Part shown: piece after piece, positions 11,111-22,277 of the stretch
Numbering within the stretch: the stretch's first letter is position 1
Layout of the letters: each line of letters starts with the position of its first letter
Assembly: GCF_000003855.2 (NCBI RefSeq)
Contig: NW_003101673.1
Coordinates: 320,734 to 384,733 of the forward strand
From: Blastomyces gilchristii SLH14081
Lineage: Eukaryota > Ascomycota > Eurotiomycetes > Onygenales > Ajellomycetaceae
Direction of reading: 5' to 3'
Length of the DNA stretch: 64,000 bases
Notes under the pieces: model-generated
Told to the model about the DNA's origin: nothing
Database searches by the model: none
What the model saw: the letters and a program-made list of their open reading frames with translations, nothing else
Made by a program: the position numbers and the translations under genes

Positions 11111-12687
11111 GGTTGCCCCTTTTGTTGTTCTTCGAACGGAAATTGTTCTGTCGTTTTAATATGTGCAGGTAGAACAAATTTTCTCCGGTGGGTATGTATA
11201 TATTTAACCCTATATATACGCTAGGCGTGATCGTGATATAAGATCGCGCGAGCTCAGCCTCCTATAGATCGAGGAGGGTGTATCATCGTTATGCCAATGC
11301 CGATACTTTATGTAGCCAAGTCAGTCCTGACGAAATATATATTAGTCTCAACACCATAATCCAGCACAAGATGCCCTTCCATACCTGGTGTTCTTCACAG
11401 AATATTTCCCTCCGCCACACTCTCAGAATCATCACTGTGTTTCTTTCTCCTCCTCCGCTTTCTCGTGCGGGCGACGCGATCTATATAACCGACGCTTTGG
11501 CTGACATCAACCCGCGGATACGAGGTCGCGTCATCACGTGGTAGTTATAGTACTTGCAGCCAATCACATGCAGTTGTTAAATTGATTTTTTGCACCGAAT
11601 ATAGCCAATCAGAGGACTGGCGGAGAAATATATTCCCGGTCCGGTTGACAAGCAACACCGACTGATCTTACCGACGACGTCACAACAACCGCGTCTGTAT
11701 ACTACGGACATGGAGGAACTGCTGTTTGCTCTCGGGTTATGTTAACTATGCTATGAGCTATGGTAGTAACTGCAATGGAAACAACCTTGGTCACTATGTG
11801 ACATCTCGTCTAGGGCTCCAGCTCCTCCATGGATGAGGCCTCCTCCTACGAAAGATAGAGCTCCAAGGCATCAGGAGACGGACGGCGCACAATGTTTGAC
11901 AAAGTGCTCTGTGTGTTAATTTCCCACTCTTATGCTGCCATTGGAACTGCCAGTGAGGAGCGCTTGTGCGTAGCATGAAGTTGCGCCTGGAAGGGCTGGA
12001 AATGATGTCCAGCGCCGATTACCCCCTGAATCGATTACCAGAAGGCGCATGCCACCTCATAGAGAGTCGAGCTTGGATATCCTGCTCTCTACATGCTCAT
12101 ATATCTCTTCTAGGGCAATTCTTTGAATGTCAGACTTTTTACCTGATGCCGCGCTCGCCTCCTGGTCTGTGGTTTTGGCCACCTACAGGCTTAGTTTTCT
12201 CCTTGGTTGCTGGTGTTTTGCCTGCACATATGCTGAAGTCAGTTTGCCTTGCATCTTATGTCCTACCCGCTGTACTGAACATGACCAACCCATCGAGGTA
12301 TTGTGTGGCAGATCTTCTAGTCCACAGCGTACGCATTGTGCATTCTCCACACGCGGGGAATGTTTCTTCTCCTGTATTTGCCCAGTCTAATATTTGATTT
12401 GTGTTTCTGGGCCATCATTCTCCCGATACTGCACTGAACATGGGGAGTTTTGAGCCAACAGTAACTTTACAGATGCTACCATTAATTTCAATGCATCAGA
12501 TTGACAGTTTGGTCACTTTATCTAGTCAAGGAGCTACGCAGGCTGCGAATTGGTCACAGCCACATATTAAGCAATAATTCTTCGTAGTGGATCGTTTCTC
12601 TACTTTCTACCCCAACCCAACCACGAAGAGTCCCCAGAAAACCAAGAGTAAAAAGGGGCCCCCCCCGCACATAGCACCTATCACGAC
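11111..12687. other. Intergenic region with no intact gene
   Basis: 1.6 kb between the alkyltransferase gene and the end of the DLH-like gene. The left part (11,111-11,760) is the alkyltransferase promoter side, with TATATATAC near 11,211-11,220. The right part has a degraded minus-strand reading frame described separately. No RNA gene was recognised. Confidence 0.55.
12058..12360 (-). pseudogene. Possible decayed Cys-containing ORF
   Basis: On the minus strand a frame of about 100 codons with protein-like composition is broken by one TAG. It contains a C-x2-C pair (QCVRCGLEDLPHN; codons near 12,338-12,324). After the stop it continues in the same frame with a charged helical stretch (DIQRIALEEIYEHVESRISK) before a TGA near 12,060. 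This vaguely recalls small fungal Cys-rich regulatory or hypothetical proteins, but I cannot name a family. It has no clear start codon and no supporting splice sites. It may be chance; the low confidence reflects that. Confidence 0.22.
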
Positions 12688-14354
12688 CTAACTTACCTCC
12701 CTCACCCCAACGCCACCAATCATCCCATTCGACTCCACACTCCCCTCCTCCCTCAACTTCTCCGCCGCTTCCACCCCAGCCACGGGAACCTTGTATTCAA
12801 GCACCTTACCTTTCCCGGGCGCCGCCCGGTCATCCGCCAACGGATACGGGAATGGTAGGTACTCCGGCAGCAGGCCTAGTTGGCGCAGAAGCCCGGCTTG
12901 GTCCCACCAGATGTGCTCGTGGTAGAGGCGGTCGCCGCGCACGTTGACGATGGAGACCATGGGGAGGCGGACGGGTTTGTGTGTTGGGGGGATGGCGGGG
13001 ATGCTTGTGGTGTTTTTAGTGAGGAATACAAAAATAGAGAGAAAATGGGGAGAAGGGAGGGAACCCGNNNNNNNNNNNNNNNNNNNNNNNNNNNNNNNNN
13101 NNNNNNNNNNNNNNNNNNNNNNNNNNNNNNNNNNNNNNNNNNNNNNNNNNNNNNNNNNNNNNNNNNNTTGTCATGCGTGAAGCTGAAGATGAACTCGTCG
13201 ACGACGCGGTCGATACCGACGGTGCGGCTGATCAGTTCGAGGTGGGTGTCGTCTGGGTTATTGAAGATGAAGTGGTGGCGGTAGAAGGTGGTGAGGCGGT
13301 CGCGGCCGATACCGCCTGTCATCTATATTATTGCAACCGCTTTGTGTTAGAGAGGTTCTTTTTCTTTTTCCTCGTTTCATAAATTAGGGGATAATTCTAG
13401 ATCTAGATCTATTTCTCTGGCAAAAACAGAAAAAGATCTCAACTCACTGTCGGAACATGATTAACATACGGCTCCTGAACCATCGTCGCCATCGTTTTAG
13501 CGACAGACCGGTCGCCGAATTCAAAGTACGTGTGCTCATCCCAGATCGCTTCGAGGTCGAAGAGCGGGCCGCCAAGCTTGCTCTTTAAGAACGACAGGGT
13601 CCGCGTGTGGGCTACCGCCGCTGCTGAGGGGATGAAGTCAGCGTGCTGGGGGATGACGAAGTTGGGGGATTTTGCATCTGGGTATTTGTGGATGGCTACT
13701 AGATTATCTTTCTGTGTGGCGGTGGTGGTGGTGGTAGTCGTGGTGCCTCTGTCTTTGCCGGGAAGATGGAGTAATAGTGGTTTTGCCGCTTGGGTCAAAC
13801 TCGTAACAACATCCGCGCCATACGCGACTATCCCGGCGATTTCTGGGATAGTTGAGAACGCAGCGATATCTTCATTGCTGATGATGTTCGCGTCGTATAC
13901 TGTATTATTTTATATTTCAATTAGATTTTTTTTTTTTTTTAAAAAAAAGGGGGATGCATCATAATAATAGCAAATCAAAAACTATGTATGTTCTCCGCTC
14001 ACCAATTACCCCAAACCTATCCTTAACATCACACTCCGCCAACCCCTTCAACGCCTCCAGACCCAGCTGTATAGAACCAAGAGCAGAAAATCCAGATGCA
14101 TCTGCATCCGCGTCCGCTGGCACCGTCATTGGCACCCGCACCTCGACGACCGCATACCCTTCCTCCGCCCATTTCTGGGGAGGTGGGGGATCCAGCGTTT
14201 CCGTGGTTTTATCCAGGGCTATATTACTTGGAAGCAACAGGAAGAGTCCCGGCCCATGCCCACGGCGCGATAGCGGGGGCTGGAGAGTCACATTCTGGCG
14301 GAGAGGTTGTGGAGGGGCGGAGGGGAGGAAGACAGGGGGTTCTTGGGGGTCCAT
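12688..14354 (-). CDS. Dienelactone-hydrolase-like protein with SnoaL-like C-terminus (interrupted by gap)
   Basis: Two-domain cytosolic protein of unknown substrate. Minus-strand exons are 14354-14003, 13899-13448, 13322 to inside the N gap, and 13003-12688. Introns are 14002-13900 (GTGAGC...ACAG), 13447-13323 (GTGAGT...ATAG), and a third whose donor is hidden in the gap (acceptor CACAAG). Exons 1-2 give 268 aa of alpha/beta-hydrolase type (KWAEEGYAVVEVRV; AKPLLLHLPGK; a late His in AVAHTRTLSFLKSKL). Exons 3-4 give an NTF2/SnoaL-like part (GGIGRDRLTTFYRHHF; GIDRVVDEFIFSFTHD; RGDRLYHEHIWWDQAG). Where DLH enzymes have the nucleophile motif GxCxGG, this protein reads VIVYDAN, so the first domain may be non-hydrolytic (inference). 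The final stop TAG lies inside a perfect donor-like GTAAGT, so a further 3' exon is possible. Family name from recalled fungal homologues. Confidence 0.82.
13068..13167. other. Assembly gap (100 N)
   Basis: Exactly 100 N, the usual placeholder for a gap of unknown size. It hides the end of exon 3 and the donor of the next intron in the DLH/SnoaL-like gene. Confidence 0.98.
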
Positions 14355-14767
14355 TTGTTTATATTTATTTTTTGGTGTGTGGTTATTTTTCTGGAAATGG
14401 CTGATGTAGTTCTTTCTACAGGCATTGATTGATCAGGTTTGTAAGGATTAACTTAGTTATGAAGATAATAAATAAATAGTCTGTCGCTCTTCCTTACCCC
14501 ACATCAAGGTCTTCGGCATCCCAGCTTACTTAGTTCTAGGCGGCATCATGCCTGCTAGCTAGCCTTCAAGGGCCTCGGGATAGACAGTTAAACCAACAAA
14601 CTACCTTAACTAGAATCTTGAATCGTAGCAATTGACTGTTGATGCGAATAAGCTATCTATCTATATACCTCACCCAAAGACAGAATATAAAATAGTAAAT
14701 AAAACTGAAATGAAATGAGGTCGTTCGTTATATTTTAGAAAACATAAAAAAAATAAAACCAACCAAG
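14355..14767. other. Intergenic region
   Basis: About 410 bp upstream of the DLH-like gene, running to the 3' end of the tRNA gene. On the tRNA's template sense it offers T-runs shortly downstream (A-runs on the plus strand at about 14,741-14,757) that fit an RNA polymerase III terminator. Nothing else was recognised. Confidence 0.5.
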
Positions 14768-14861
14768 AGCCGAACGCGGGGATCGAACCCGCAGCCTTGC
14801 GGTCACACGCTGTTGTGACTGACATAAGAGCCGCACGCTCTACCGATTGAGCTAGCCCGGC
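14768..14861 (-). tRNA. tRNA-Lys (CUU) with 21-nt intron
   Basis: The 94-nt minus-strand sequence folds as a tRNA. The acceptor stem GCCGGGC (14861-14855) pairs with GTTCGGC with two G-U pairs and discriminator U. The D arm is GCTC...GAGC, the anticodon stem is TGCGG/CCGCA, and the T arm is GCGGG-TTCGATC-CCCGC. The anticodon loop CT-CTT-A reads AAG (Lys). A 21-nt intron at 14824-14804 lies one base 3' of the anticodon, the canonical position; its removal gives a 73-nt mature tRNA before CCA addition. A-box (TAGCTCAATCGG) and B-box (GGTTCGATCCC) promoter elements are intact. Confidence 0.96.
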
Positions 14862-15206
14862 TGCTGCTGCTGGCGAGGAAGCGCAGTCCGGCGCGTTTTG
14901 TTTTTGCTGCAAATATTAATATTGAATAATAAATAATATTGTGCGCGCGGTAACTCAAGCCCTAACAAAAGTGGAACTGCGGACTTTATATAATATAGTT
15001 GGTTAATGTTGCTAGTAAGGTTTTTTTTTATTTTCAAGCGCCGGTTCCTGGCTTGGCTCCAACCGTGGCGCAGGTCCTAGCGTCGAGCTTATTTGGAGCG
15101 CATTAATAGAATATCAATTATTAATAATAGATAGAGGAGGTTGGTTGGTACTGTAGTTAATAATTATTAATAATGATCCCAACTCCTTACTCTAGAGCAC
15201 ACGCAA
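14862..15206. other. Intergenic region between tRNA-Lys and TMEM234-like gene
   Basis: About 345 bp containing AT-rich stretches (TTAATAATTATTAATAATG near 15,157-15,175) just upstream of the TMEM234-like start. It probably holds that gene's promoter. No further feature was seen. Confidence 0.5.
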
Positions 15207-15925
15207 ATGAAAATGGATGCAATGAACACTACTGACACCCCCCCAAGCGCCTTCAACTACATCCTCAGCTTCCTCCTCGTCGGCGTCGCGTGGGGTTTTA
15301 CAACACCCTTCATCCGGCGCGCTGCGGTCGATTTCAATGCGCGCAACGAGCAGAAAACAGCACAGCAGCAGACGGCGGGGGAGGATGTCGCCCCTAGCTC
15401 TAGCTCTGGTTCATGGGTGACGAGAAAGGTTCTCTCGCTGTGCCGGACTGTTGTGAATCTCCTGCAGATGCCGGGGTATACGGTGCCGCTGCTGATGAAT
15501 CTGACGGGGAGTGTGTGGTTTTTTCTGTTGGTTGGGAGGCATGGTATGTATTAATTCCGTTGCTTACATTCAATATATATATATATATATATATTACCTT
15601 GGATAAACAAACGACATCCCCCGCCCTAGCTGACCTTTCTACTCTGTTCACAGAACTAAGTCTCACCGTCCCCATCACAAACTCAATGGCCTTCCTCTTC
15701 ACCGTGCTTGGCGAGTGGTATGTTGAAGGCAAGGTGATATCCAAGTGTGAGTCCACCAGATTAACTATTTTAACCACACTCCCCTCTCAATATTTGCTCC
15801 TACGTTACGACTTACGATTCGCTAACCTTGGTGCTGCTGATTTGTTTCCTTTGGAAGCAACGTGGCTCGGTATGGTTATGGTGCTGGGTGGGATTGCGCT
15901 GTGTGTCCATTCCAAGATGCAGTGA
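15207..15925 (+). CDS. TMEM234-family integral membrane protein
   Basis: Small four-helix membrane protein of the TMEM234/EamA-like fold. Its molecular function is not established. Three exons: 15207-15543, 15630-15746 and 15858-15925; 173 aa. Intron 1 (15544-15629, GTATGT...CCCTAG) rebuilds GRHADLSTLF. Intron 2 (15747-15857, GTGAGT...GGAAG) rebuilds VISKSTWLGM. Hydrophobic segments are at about 19-38 (ILSFLLVGVAWGFTTPF), 90-112 (VPLLMNLTGSVWFFLLVG), 122-142 (LSLTVPITNSMAFLFTVLG) and 153-170 (MVMVLGGIALCVHS). The pattern GxxWGxTxPFIRR followed by LSLTVPITNSxAFxFT is characteristic of the family. Residues 48-75 form a hydrophilic Ser/Gln-rich loop. Intron 1 includes a TA microsatellite. The second acceptor (AAG) is less certain but keeps the conserved C-terminus in frame. 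Confidence 0.88.
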
Positions 15926-17086
15926 TATCCACCAAATATCATTCATTTATTCATTTATTGCCATACTCTATGCTCTTTTTGGTGGGTTTTGAGTGTACAG
16001 TATACTGTATTGTTTCATTGTGTTTCTAAAACTAATTGTCTAGTTATCATTAATACTGTTTTCATTCTCAGCCATCATTAATCTATCTACAGCAGTATTT
16101 GATGAAATAATACAAACATATTCTTTACATATACACATACACTTTCACGCACTCTCCCCCTTTCTCACTCTTAAAAAGCCATATGCATACATGAAAATGT
16201 AGAATTGTAATCAATCCAGGCATTAAGGATATTAGCGTTGAAGGCCTTCATAGCACATACCACATACCACATACAAAAATAGCATTCCACGCACATAACA
16301 GTCGTTTCATCCGCATCATTGAGAAAAAGGGCAACAAAAATGAGACAGCAAGAAAAAAAAGTGAAAAAGTGAAACAAACATGGAGAATAGCGAGATATAT
16401 AGATATATGTGCCGGGGATATCAATCGCTCGCAAACCTAAAGAAACCGAGGCCAAGAAAAATTTAAACAATCAACAATCAAGGAAGGAAAGACAAACCAA
16501 AAATTCTCATAAAATGGCCAAAAGAATTAACAGGCTAAAATCAAAGATGTATTGTACGTGGATGCACGCACAGGGTTAGTTCCATGATGACATATTCTCA
16601 TTCCCTTTCCCATTCATTTCCGTTTTCGCATACACATGTTCCGTAAAACAGTTTGCGTACAGCACCACGCATCACACACAAAGGAGAAAAACAAATCAGC
16701 CACTAGAGGGAGTATTTTGGTATATTGGAAATGACAACAGATAAGAGTAAGAAAAATTCTGGACGAGGTGGGGAATCGTAAGATAATGGAAACAAAAACG
16801 GTTCGAAGGAGAGGTATTTATTTTGGTTTTGGTCGTATCGATTCCGTTTTTTAGTTGTCTCGCCAAAACTATAATAACAGGATGATATCCTCGGGTTTTC
16901 ATAGCCGGTCGTCGCGCGGCTGAGTTATTGTGGCCACGTCGTCGGCAGATGGGAGGTGGAAAAGAGGCGAGGGGGAGAAGGCCCTGTGGGAGTGTTCGGT
17001 ATATAGTCTCCGTCCTGCTGCTTGCTTGTAAAAAGAAATATATATAAAAGATATAAAACACGGGAGAGAGAGAAGGTCCTGTCCTC
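15926..17086. other. Intergenic region between convergent genes
   Basis: 1.16 kb between the ends of the TMEM234-like and chitin synthase genes. It is moderately AT-rich with short A-runs, and I saw no conserved reading frame or RNA gene. It should contain the two 3' UTRs. Confidence 0.55.
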
Positions 17087-20000
17087 TCACACGCCGCGGA
17101 ACTGTGATTAGAAGAGAAAGGAAAAACGGGGAGCGGTTAGCACATATCAATCCATAACGCGAGAAAAGTGGGTTTGGGGGGGGGGGGGGGGGAATAACAC
17201 CTCCGGGGTACACTACGAGGAAGGAGAAAAAGGGGAGAGAGAGAAGGAGAAAAGAGAAATGTAAAACTCACCAGTCTCGCAATCAAAAACCACATCGCCC
17301 CCACAAACCTGAACAACGACAACCCGGCCACACTCCATAACACCACAGCCATATATATCGTGCTCCTCTGCTCCCCCGAGGTATCGTCCGGATTAATCCG
17401 CTCCAACCCAACCGCACTCAACACAACCGCCGCAAGCGCAAAGTTACAGAAGATCCACACAAGAACAACCGCGGATCGGAAACCGCGGTAATAGTCCTCC
17501 TGTTTGTCCTCTTCGGAAATCGCGCGGACTTCCTTGGGCGGCTTTGAGGCGAATTTGGCGAGTTCTGCTTCATACTGGGCGTTTAGGTCGCCGTCGTCCT
17601 GCGGGATGGCCACGTCGACTTTTCCTGAGGGTTTTAGGTTGGCGGACGGGAGTTTCTCGGCTTTGTCGTCGCCCTTTGTACCCCAGGTTATGTCGTGGGT
17701 GTTGCAGAAGGCGTAGATGTTTAGGACGTTTATGTAGGTCGGGGTAAGGAGGATGTATTGGAGGAACTAGTATAGTTAGCCTGGTGGAAGTTCTTTAAAT
17801 TTTCCGCCCTTGTTGTTAAGAGGGAGCACGGTTCTTACGCAAGTTAACATATGCCACGGATCAAAGAACAGCAGCGACGCGACAATCCATAGCACATATG
17901 TCGACATGAGTGACACGATCATCGAGAAGAACTGGCGATTACTGAAAACGGACGAGAAACTAAAATTCCCATCTGCCGTCTCGGCCTGTATCGATTTCAC
18001 TGTGATGAAAATCGCGGCAAATGCCAAGTAGATCATGATACCGATCCAGAAATAGACCATCGTCATGTAAAACTTGTTGGAGCCCTGTGGTCGATTTCCT
18101 AGAGCAAGTATAAAGGATGTCATGAGCGTTGCGAGGTAGAGCCATTCGAAAACAACTCCGAGGATACGCCCAACCTCGCCTAGTAAATTTTCGGCACCGA
18201 GAGATTTGGTGAGGATATGAAAGACAAGGTAGAAATTGCCCTACGGAAAAGGGTTAGCCGTGTATAAAGATCGATAAACCACTCCCATAAAGGAGGAGGA
18301 AGAGGAGGGGAAAACCTACGATAGCAAACCATGCAAATAACATATTAATCGTCTGATAAATGAACTCAATAATCAACATAAATTTCCTCGTAGTGCTATG
18401 ATTACTCCGAAAGATTTGGTAGAAATGCGCAATGGAATATACTGCCGCGAAAAAGCTTCCGTTTAGCCAGCGACGGCGCTGGAGAATGAACTCCGCCATC
18501 CGATCGGGGACATCGGTCTCGCCCGTGGATGATTTGACGTATTGCAGGATCCATTGGCAGTTGCGTTTAGCGACGAGCTCGAAACAAAGGATCCGATCTT
18601 CTGCTAGATACATATTCGCCGTGAAGATGCCAGCGTTCGCGCCGTGCATCTTCTCACCGGCAAAGTACTTCTCCAAGGGTCCCTGGCCGTTTTTGTCGTT
18701 CTGCAAGGCCACATATCGATAGGCGGAGAATGCACCAGGAAGCACAGAAATAAACCCGAAGGCAGATTCCAGTGGTTTGTCGAGAATGTTGCTCATTTTA
18801 TATTCAAAATTCTGCGCGGCGACGAGCGGGTTGATCAGTTTTTTCCCATGAGACAACATAGTTTTGATCTCTCCGCAGGCGCCACCGCACATGGGGTGTA
18901 AGTCGAAAGCGCGCCACAGGTGGTAGATAGAGTCCCTACCCGGTTTGGTTCCAGCGTCGAGAAGAACGCAAATGTTGGGATCAAGAACACGGCCAAAGGC
19001 CTGGAAGAACCATCGATGGGAGTTGATCTTCTTCTGATTCTTCTCCTTCAGGCAGAAAATCATCTGAACGGGAACCCCTGATCGCGGCTTCAAATGGACT
19101 TGGTTGCCCTTCAATTCCATACCGATCTGTGTGGTATATTCGTAGATGTGCGCAGTGACGTCTTTGCCGTTGACTTGCTGTTTGGCAATGCCATCTTGAT
19201 AAACGCCCAACCCGGCCAAGACAGCCTTGGTGCGCTGGTTGATTTTGGCACGTCCGTCGCTGACAACGCAGACAACAATTTTCTTCCATGCCTCCTTGCC
19301 CCAGGTTTTACTATTAGTCCGCGAACACATGTACTCGATGTTTTTAAACACGCCAATCATGGTGCGGGCGAAGAGAAAATCATCTTCGTTGTACATGGTG
19401 ACCACAATGAACAGCTCCGTGTGCCTGGGTTTAGCGAATAGTCTCTGGCGTAAAGTAAAGCGCTCATTATAAAAGTCGGCCGGATCACAAGTGGCGGCAG
19501 AGTAGCGCATGTGAGTGAACTCATCGCGCTCTGGGGGAGCTGCATGGTTTACCTGGCTCAGCAACTTTGGTGGGATGGGGCAATCCAAGACCAAATTACC
19601 GTTGAACAACTGGACTTCTTTCACTGTCTTCCATCTTCGTATGGGGGCGGGACTGGGAGTAGGGGCAATGGCGGTTTCTTCGTCATTATATTCCGTTAAC
19701 TGAGGATTCGGGCTGTATGGATTATCTGGATGCTGTAGCATGGGCACTTGGTCGTCTTGATATGGCTGTGGAGTTTGCGAAGGAAATCGGTTCCCGTCAT
19801 AGTCAGATGGGGAGGTAGTGGGCTGGTAAGGCTGGGTGTAGTATGCGTCATGATGAGCTTCGGGGGAGATCGTATACTCTGTGCGCGCAATAGGGGAAGG
19901 TCGATAAGGATGGGCGATTTCGTAGGCTTCGTTATGACCGTAGGAGTTGTCGATATTCTCTACGGAGTACTTTTTAATGGCAAAGTAGTTAGTGGGTAGC

Positions 20001-20742
20001 CCTGAATCTGAAGCGGGAGGGAGGGAGATATATAATGTATATATATGTGGGTGGGTGGGTGATTTACAGTTGGTTGGTCAGCCAGGCGGTCCACTGAAGG
20101 CATTTCCAGGTGGCCATATTGCCGATATGGATTGTCCTCCAGCTGGTAGCCCTGAAGCGGCCTGCCAGGAGACGGGGTGCGATTAGGGTCGAGTCGATTG
20201 GGATTCATTCCGACGTCATGTGGATCGTCGTCGTGTAAAGGGTCTTGAAAAGATGGTTAATTTCAGTCTGTTTTAGCTTTGTGTTCCCATGTATCTAGTT
20301 GGCACATAGCAAAAGAGCTGTGTGGTGTAAAGAGCTGTGTGGTGTAAAATGAATGGCGGGCTAGTGACAGGAATGAGAGCGCAGCTTGGTAACTTGCACC
20401 AACGAATGCGAGGTAAAAGAACAAATTGAACGAGGGGAGCTCAATCAAACGAAGGAGCAGGTGGAATGAAGAGAAATGAAGCTCTGCGGTAGACAGCCGA
20501 GAGAGCACAGTAACTGGGAGATAGATAGTTGAGGGGGAAAGTGTTAAAGAGAAGGTATCGCAGTGACGGTGCGAAGGCTGGTTGAGGTGGTGATTGCGCG
20601 GCTCTGCTGGTCACGTTTCAGATGCACCGAGGGACGATAAGGAAATAAAGGGAAGGTTCCAAGCTTATGAGGAACTCTATCCACTGCAAAAGCAACAACA
20701 GAGATGCAGGACGAATCACTCACCGAGTCGGTTGTATGTCAT
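17087..20742 (-). CDS. Chitin synthase, class I/II (probably class II)
   Basis: Processive plasma-membrane/chitosome glycosyltransferase (GT2) that makes chitin from UDP-GlcNAc. The six-exon model on the minus strand is 20742-20724, 20243-20068, 19969-18320, 18240-17839, 17766-17272 and 17101-17087; 918 aa. Exon 1 is 19 nt before a perfect GTGAGT and joins to give [18 protein letters not shown]. The last exon encodes only FRGV-stop, the usual ending of these enzymes. Residues 1-175 are a disordered Pro/Tyr/Gln-rich tail. The catalytic region has [44 protein letters not shown] (about 522-530) and QRRRW (about 562-566), followed by a membrane-spanning C-terminus ([14 protein letters not shown] onward). 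The class is judged from recalled patterns. The 480-bp first intron is long for this genome. Intron 5 contains a 17-base poly-G run on the plus strand. Confidence 0.95.
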
Positions 20743-22277
20743 ACTGATCTTCCCTTTTCTCTCCTCTTACGGTATTTCCTCGAGTAGCAAGACCAGCAAT
20801 GCAGCTCCGGATCCTCGATTGCTCCGCGTGTTTCAGCTCTCAAGGGCTCCCTGAGCGGGAGGAATACGTACTCCCGGAAGGCTGAACTGACAAGCGTCAA
20901 GTATATTAGCTTGGCAGGACAAGGTATGCTATGCGCAGAGTATTTCCTCAGTGCTAGATTCGTCGGTTCAGTGTTGAGCGAAGATTGTTTAGTGGACGAT
21001 GACGTTTTTCGTCGGAAAGAATCTGCTTCAAAGACAGAAAACTCGGAGAATTCAACAAAAAGTTCAAGTCAGAGAAAAATGTTGGCAGGGCTGGCTATTT
21101 AGCGCAATGCAAAATGCAAGCTGAGCTGCCAGAAAGAGTGTGAAAACTGCGATGAAGGACAGCCGGGCAGACTCAAGCAGGGAAGTTTTATTATTGATAA
21201 TAATAAATAATATGAAGCCACCGACAACCCAAACAAACAAGAGCAAACAGCCACAGTTACAAGAGGGCGATTCTTGGCTTATTAGATCCAGTCTAAAAAT
21301 AACATGGCGCCTACTGGAGTCGTGACGCAACCCGCTAACTACTCCACACTGCATCAGTCCGTCGTGGCTCAGTCGCTGCCACGGTTGGTTAGACAGTAGT
21401 AGGTACTAGGTAGTGACTGGCCGCCGGTCGTTCGCATGCCTCCCGAGCTTGCCTTGAATGCCATGAAACCAAGCGGAGTTAAATCCACCCTCTCGCAACT
21501 CTGCAGTTACCACGGTTCCACAGGGAATGAGGTATCTCTCTGTTCCTGACTCTGGCTTCTTCAAAATGGTACAGAGTATACGTGGTTCAGAAATGCTGAA
21601 CAATGGTTCGGAATCTATTACCGGGGAGATCTGGATCACGACCGGTTAATCAAATACAGCCTCATTTATTGTATCCAATCTGTGGGGGGACCTATGGTTG
21701 CTCCGCCGAGCTTGACACTTCCGCTGCTGCATATAACCCTCTTTCCTCCTTCTTCCTAGCACATACGAACATAGGGAGTGGAAAATAGGGCTTCCCGTCC
21801 GCTCAGCCGTACTCAAGCCACTCACCGGCCTGTTAGTAGTTGGGTGGGTGACCACCAGCGAATCCGGGCTTTCGTATGTTTATGTTTTTTGTCTTATATA
21901 TATATATACAAGCATCAAATGCTCGCTTACGCTCGCTTTGCTGCTTGTTCCACCCCTTCCACTCCCTACCTCCTCTACCACCACCACCGCCTCTACCGCC
22001 CCGCAACCCCCCCTACCACTTCTACCCCCTACCTCTACCCCCTACCTCTAATAATAATATTAAATAATAACATTGCAGGTGAGCGGTAGCTTACTAATCT
22101 CTAGGGCCTGGTAACATAGGTGACGCGACTTCTGCCGTGTTACGTTACCCCGTTTTATTTCTCGTTCCCACCACGCGCCACCACGCCATATCATATCACC
22201 ATCCAAAATCTCCATTCTCACCACTAAATCTTTGCTACCCATTTCACTTTTTGATGTGACTCTTTTATCCCTATCTA
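20743..22277. other. Intergenic region upstream of chitin synthase and kinase-like gene
   Basis: 1.5 kb between divergent starts. It has a TATATATATA tract near 21,895-21,910, a pyrimidine-rich (CCACCAC/CTACC) stretch at about 21,950-22,050 and TAATAA repeats near 21,195-21,210 and 22,050. Open frames lack recognisable domains. It probably contains both promoters. Confidence 0.5.

Noticed and set aside
10659..11177. 172-codon minus-strand frame overlapping the alkyltransferase
   Set aside because: Shifted-frame shadow of the GC-rich alkyltransferase gene; Pro/His/Arg-rich with no domain.
12876..13284. Frames reading through the N gap
   Set aside because: They pass through 100 unknown bases and through intron sequence; only the minus-strand 13322-13168 and 13003-12688 parts are real coding.
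18981..19545. Several 60-115-codon frames on both strands
   Set aside because: Shadows of the long chitin synthase exon 3.
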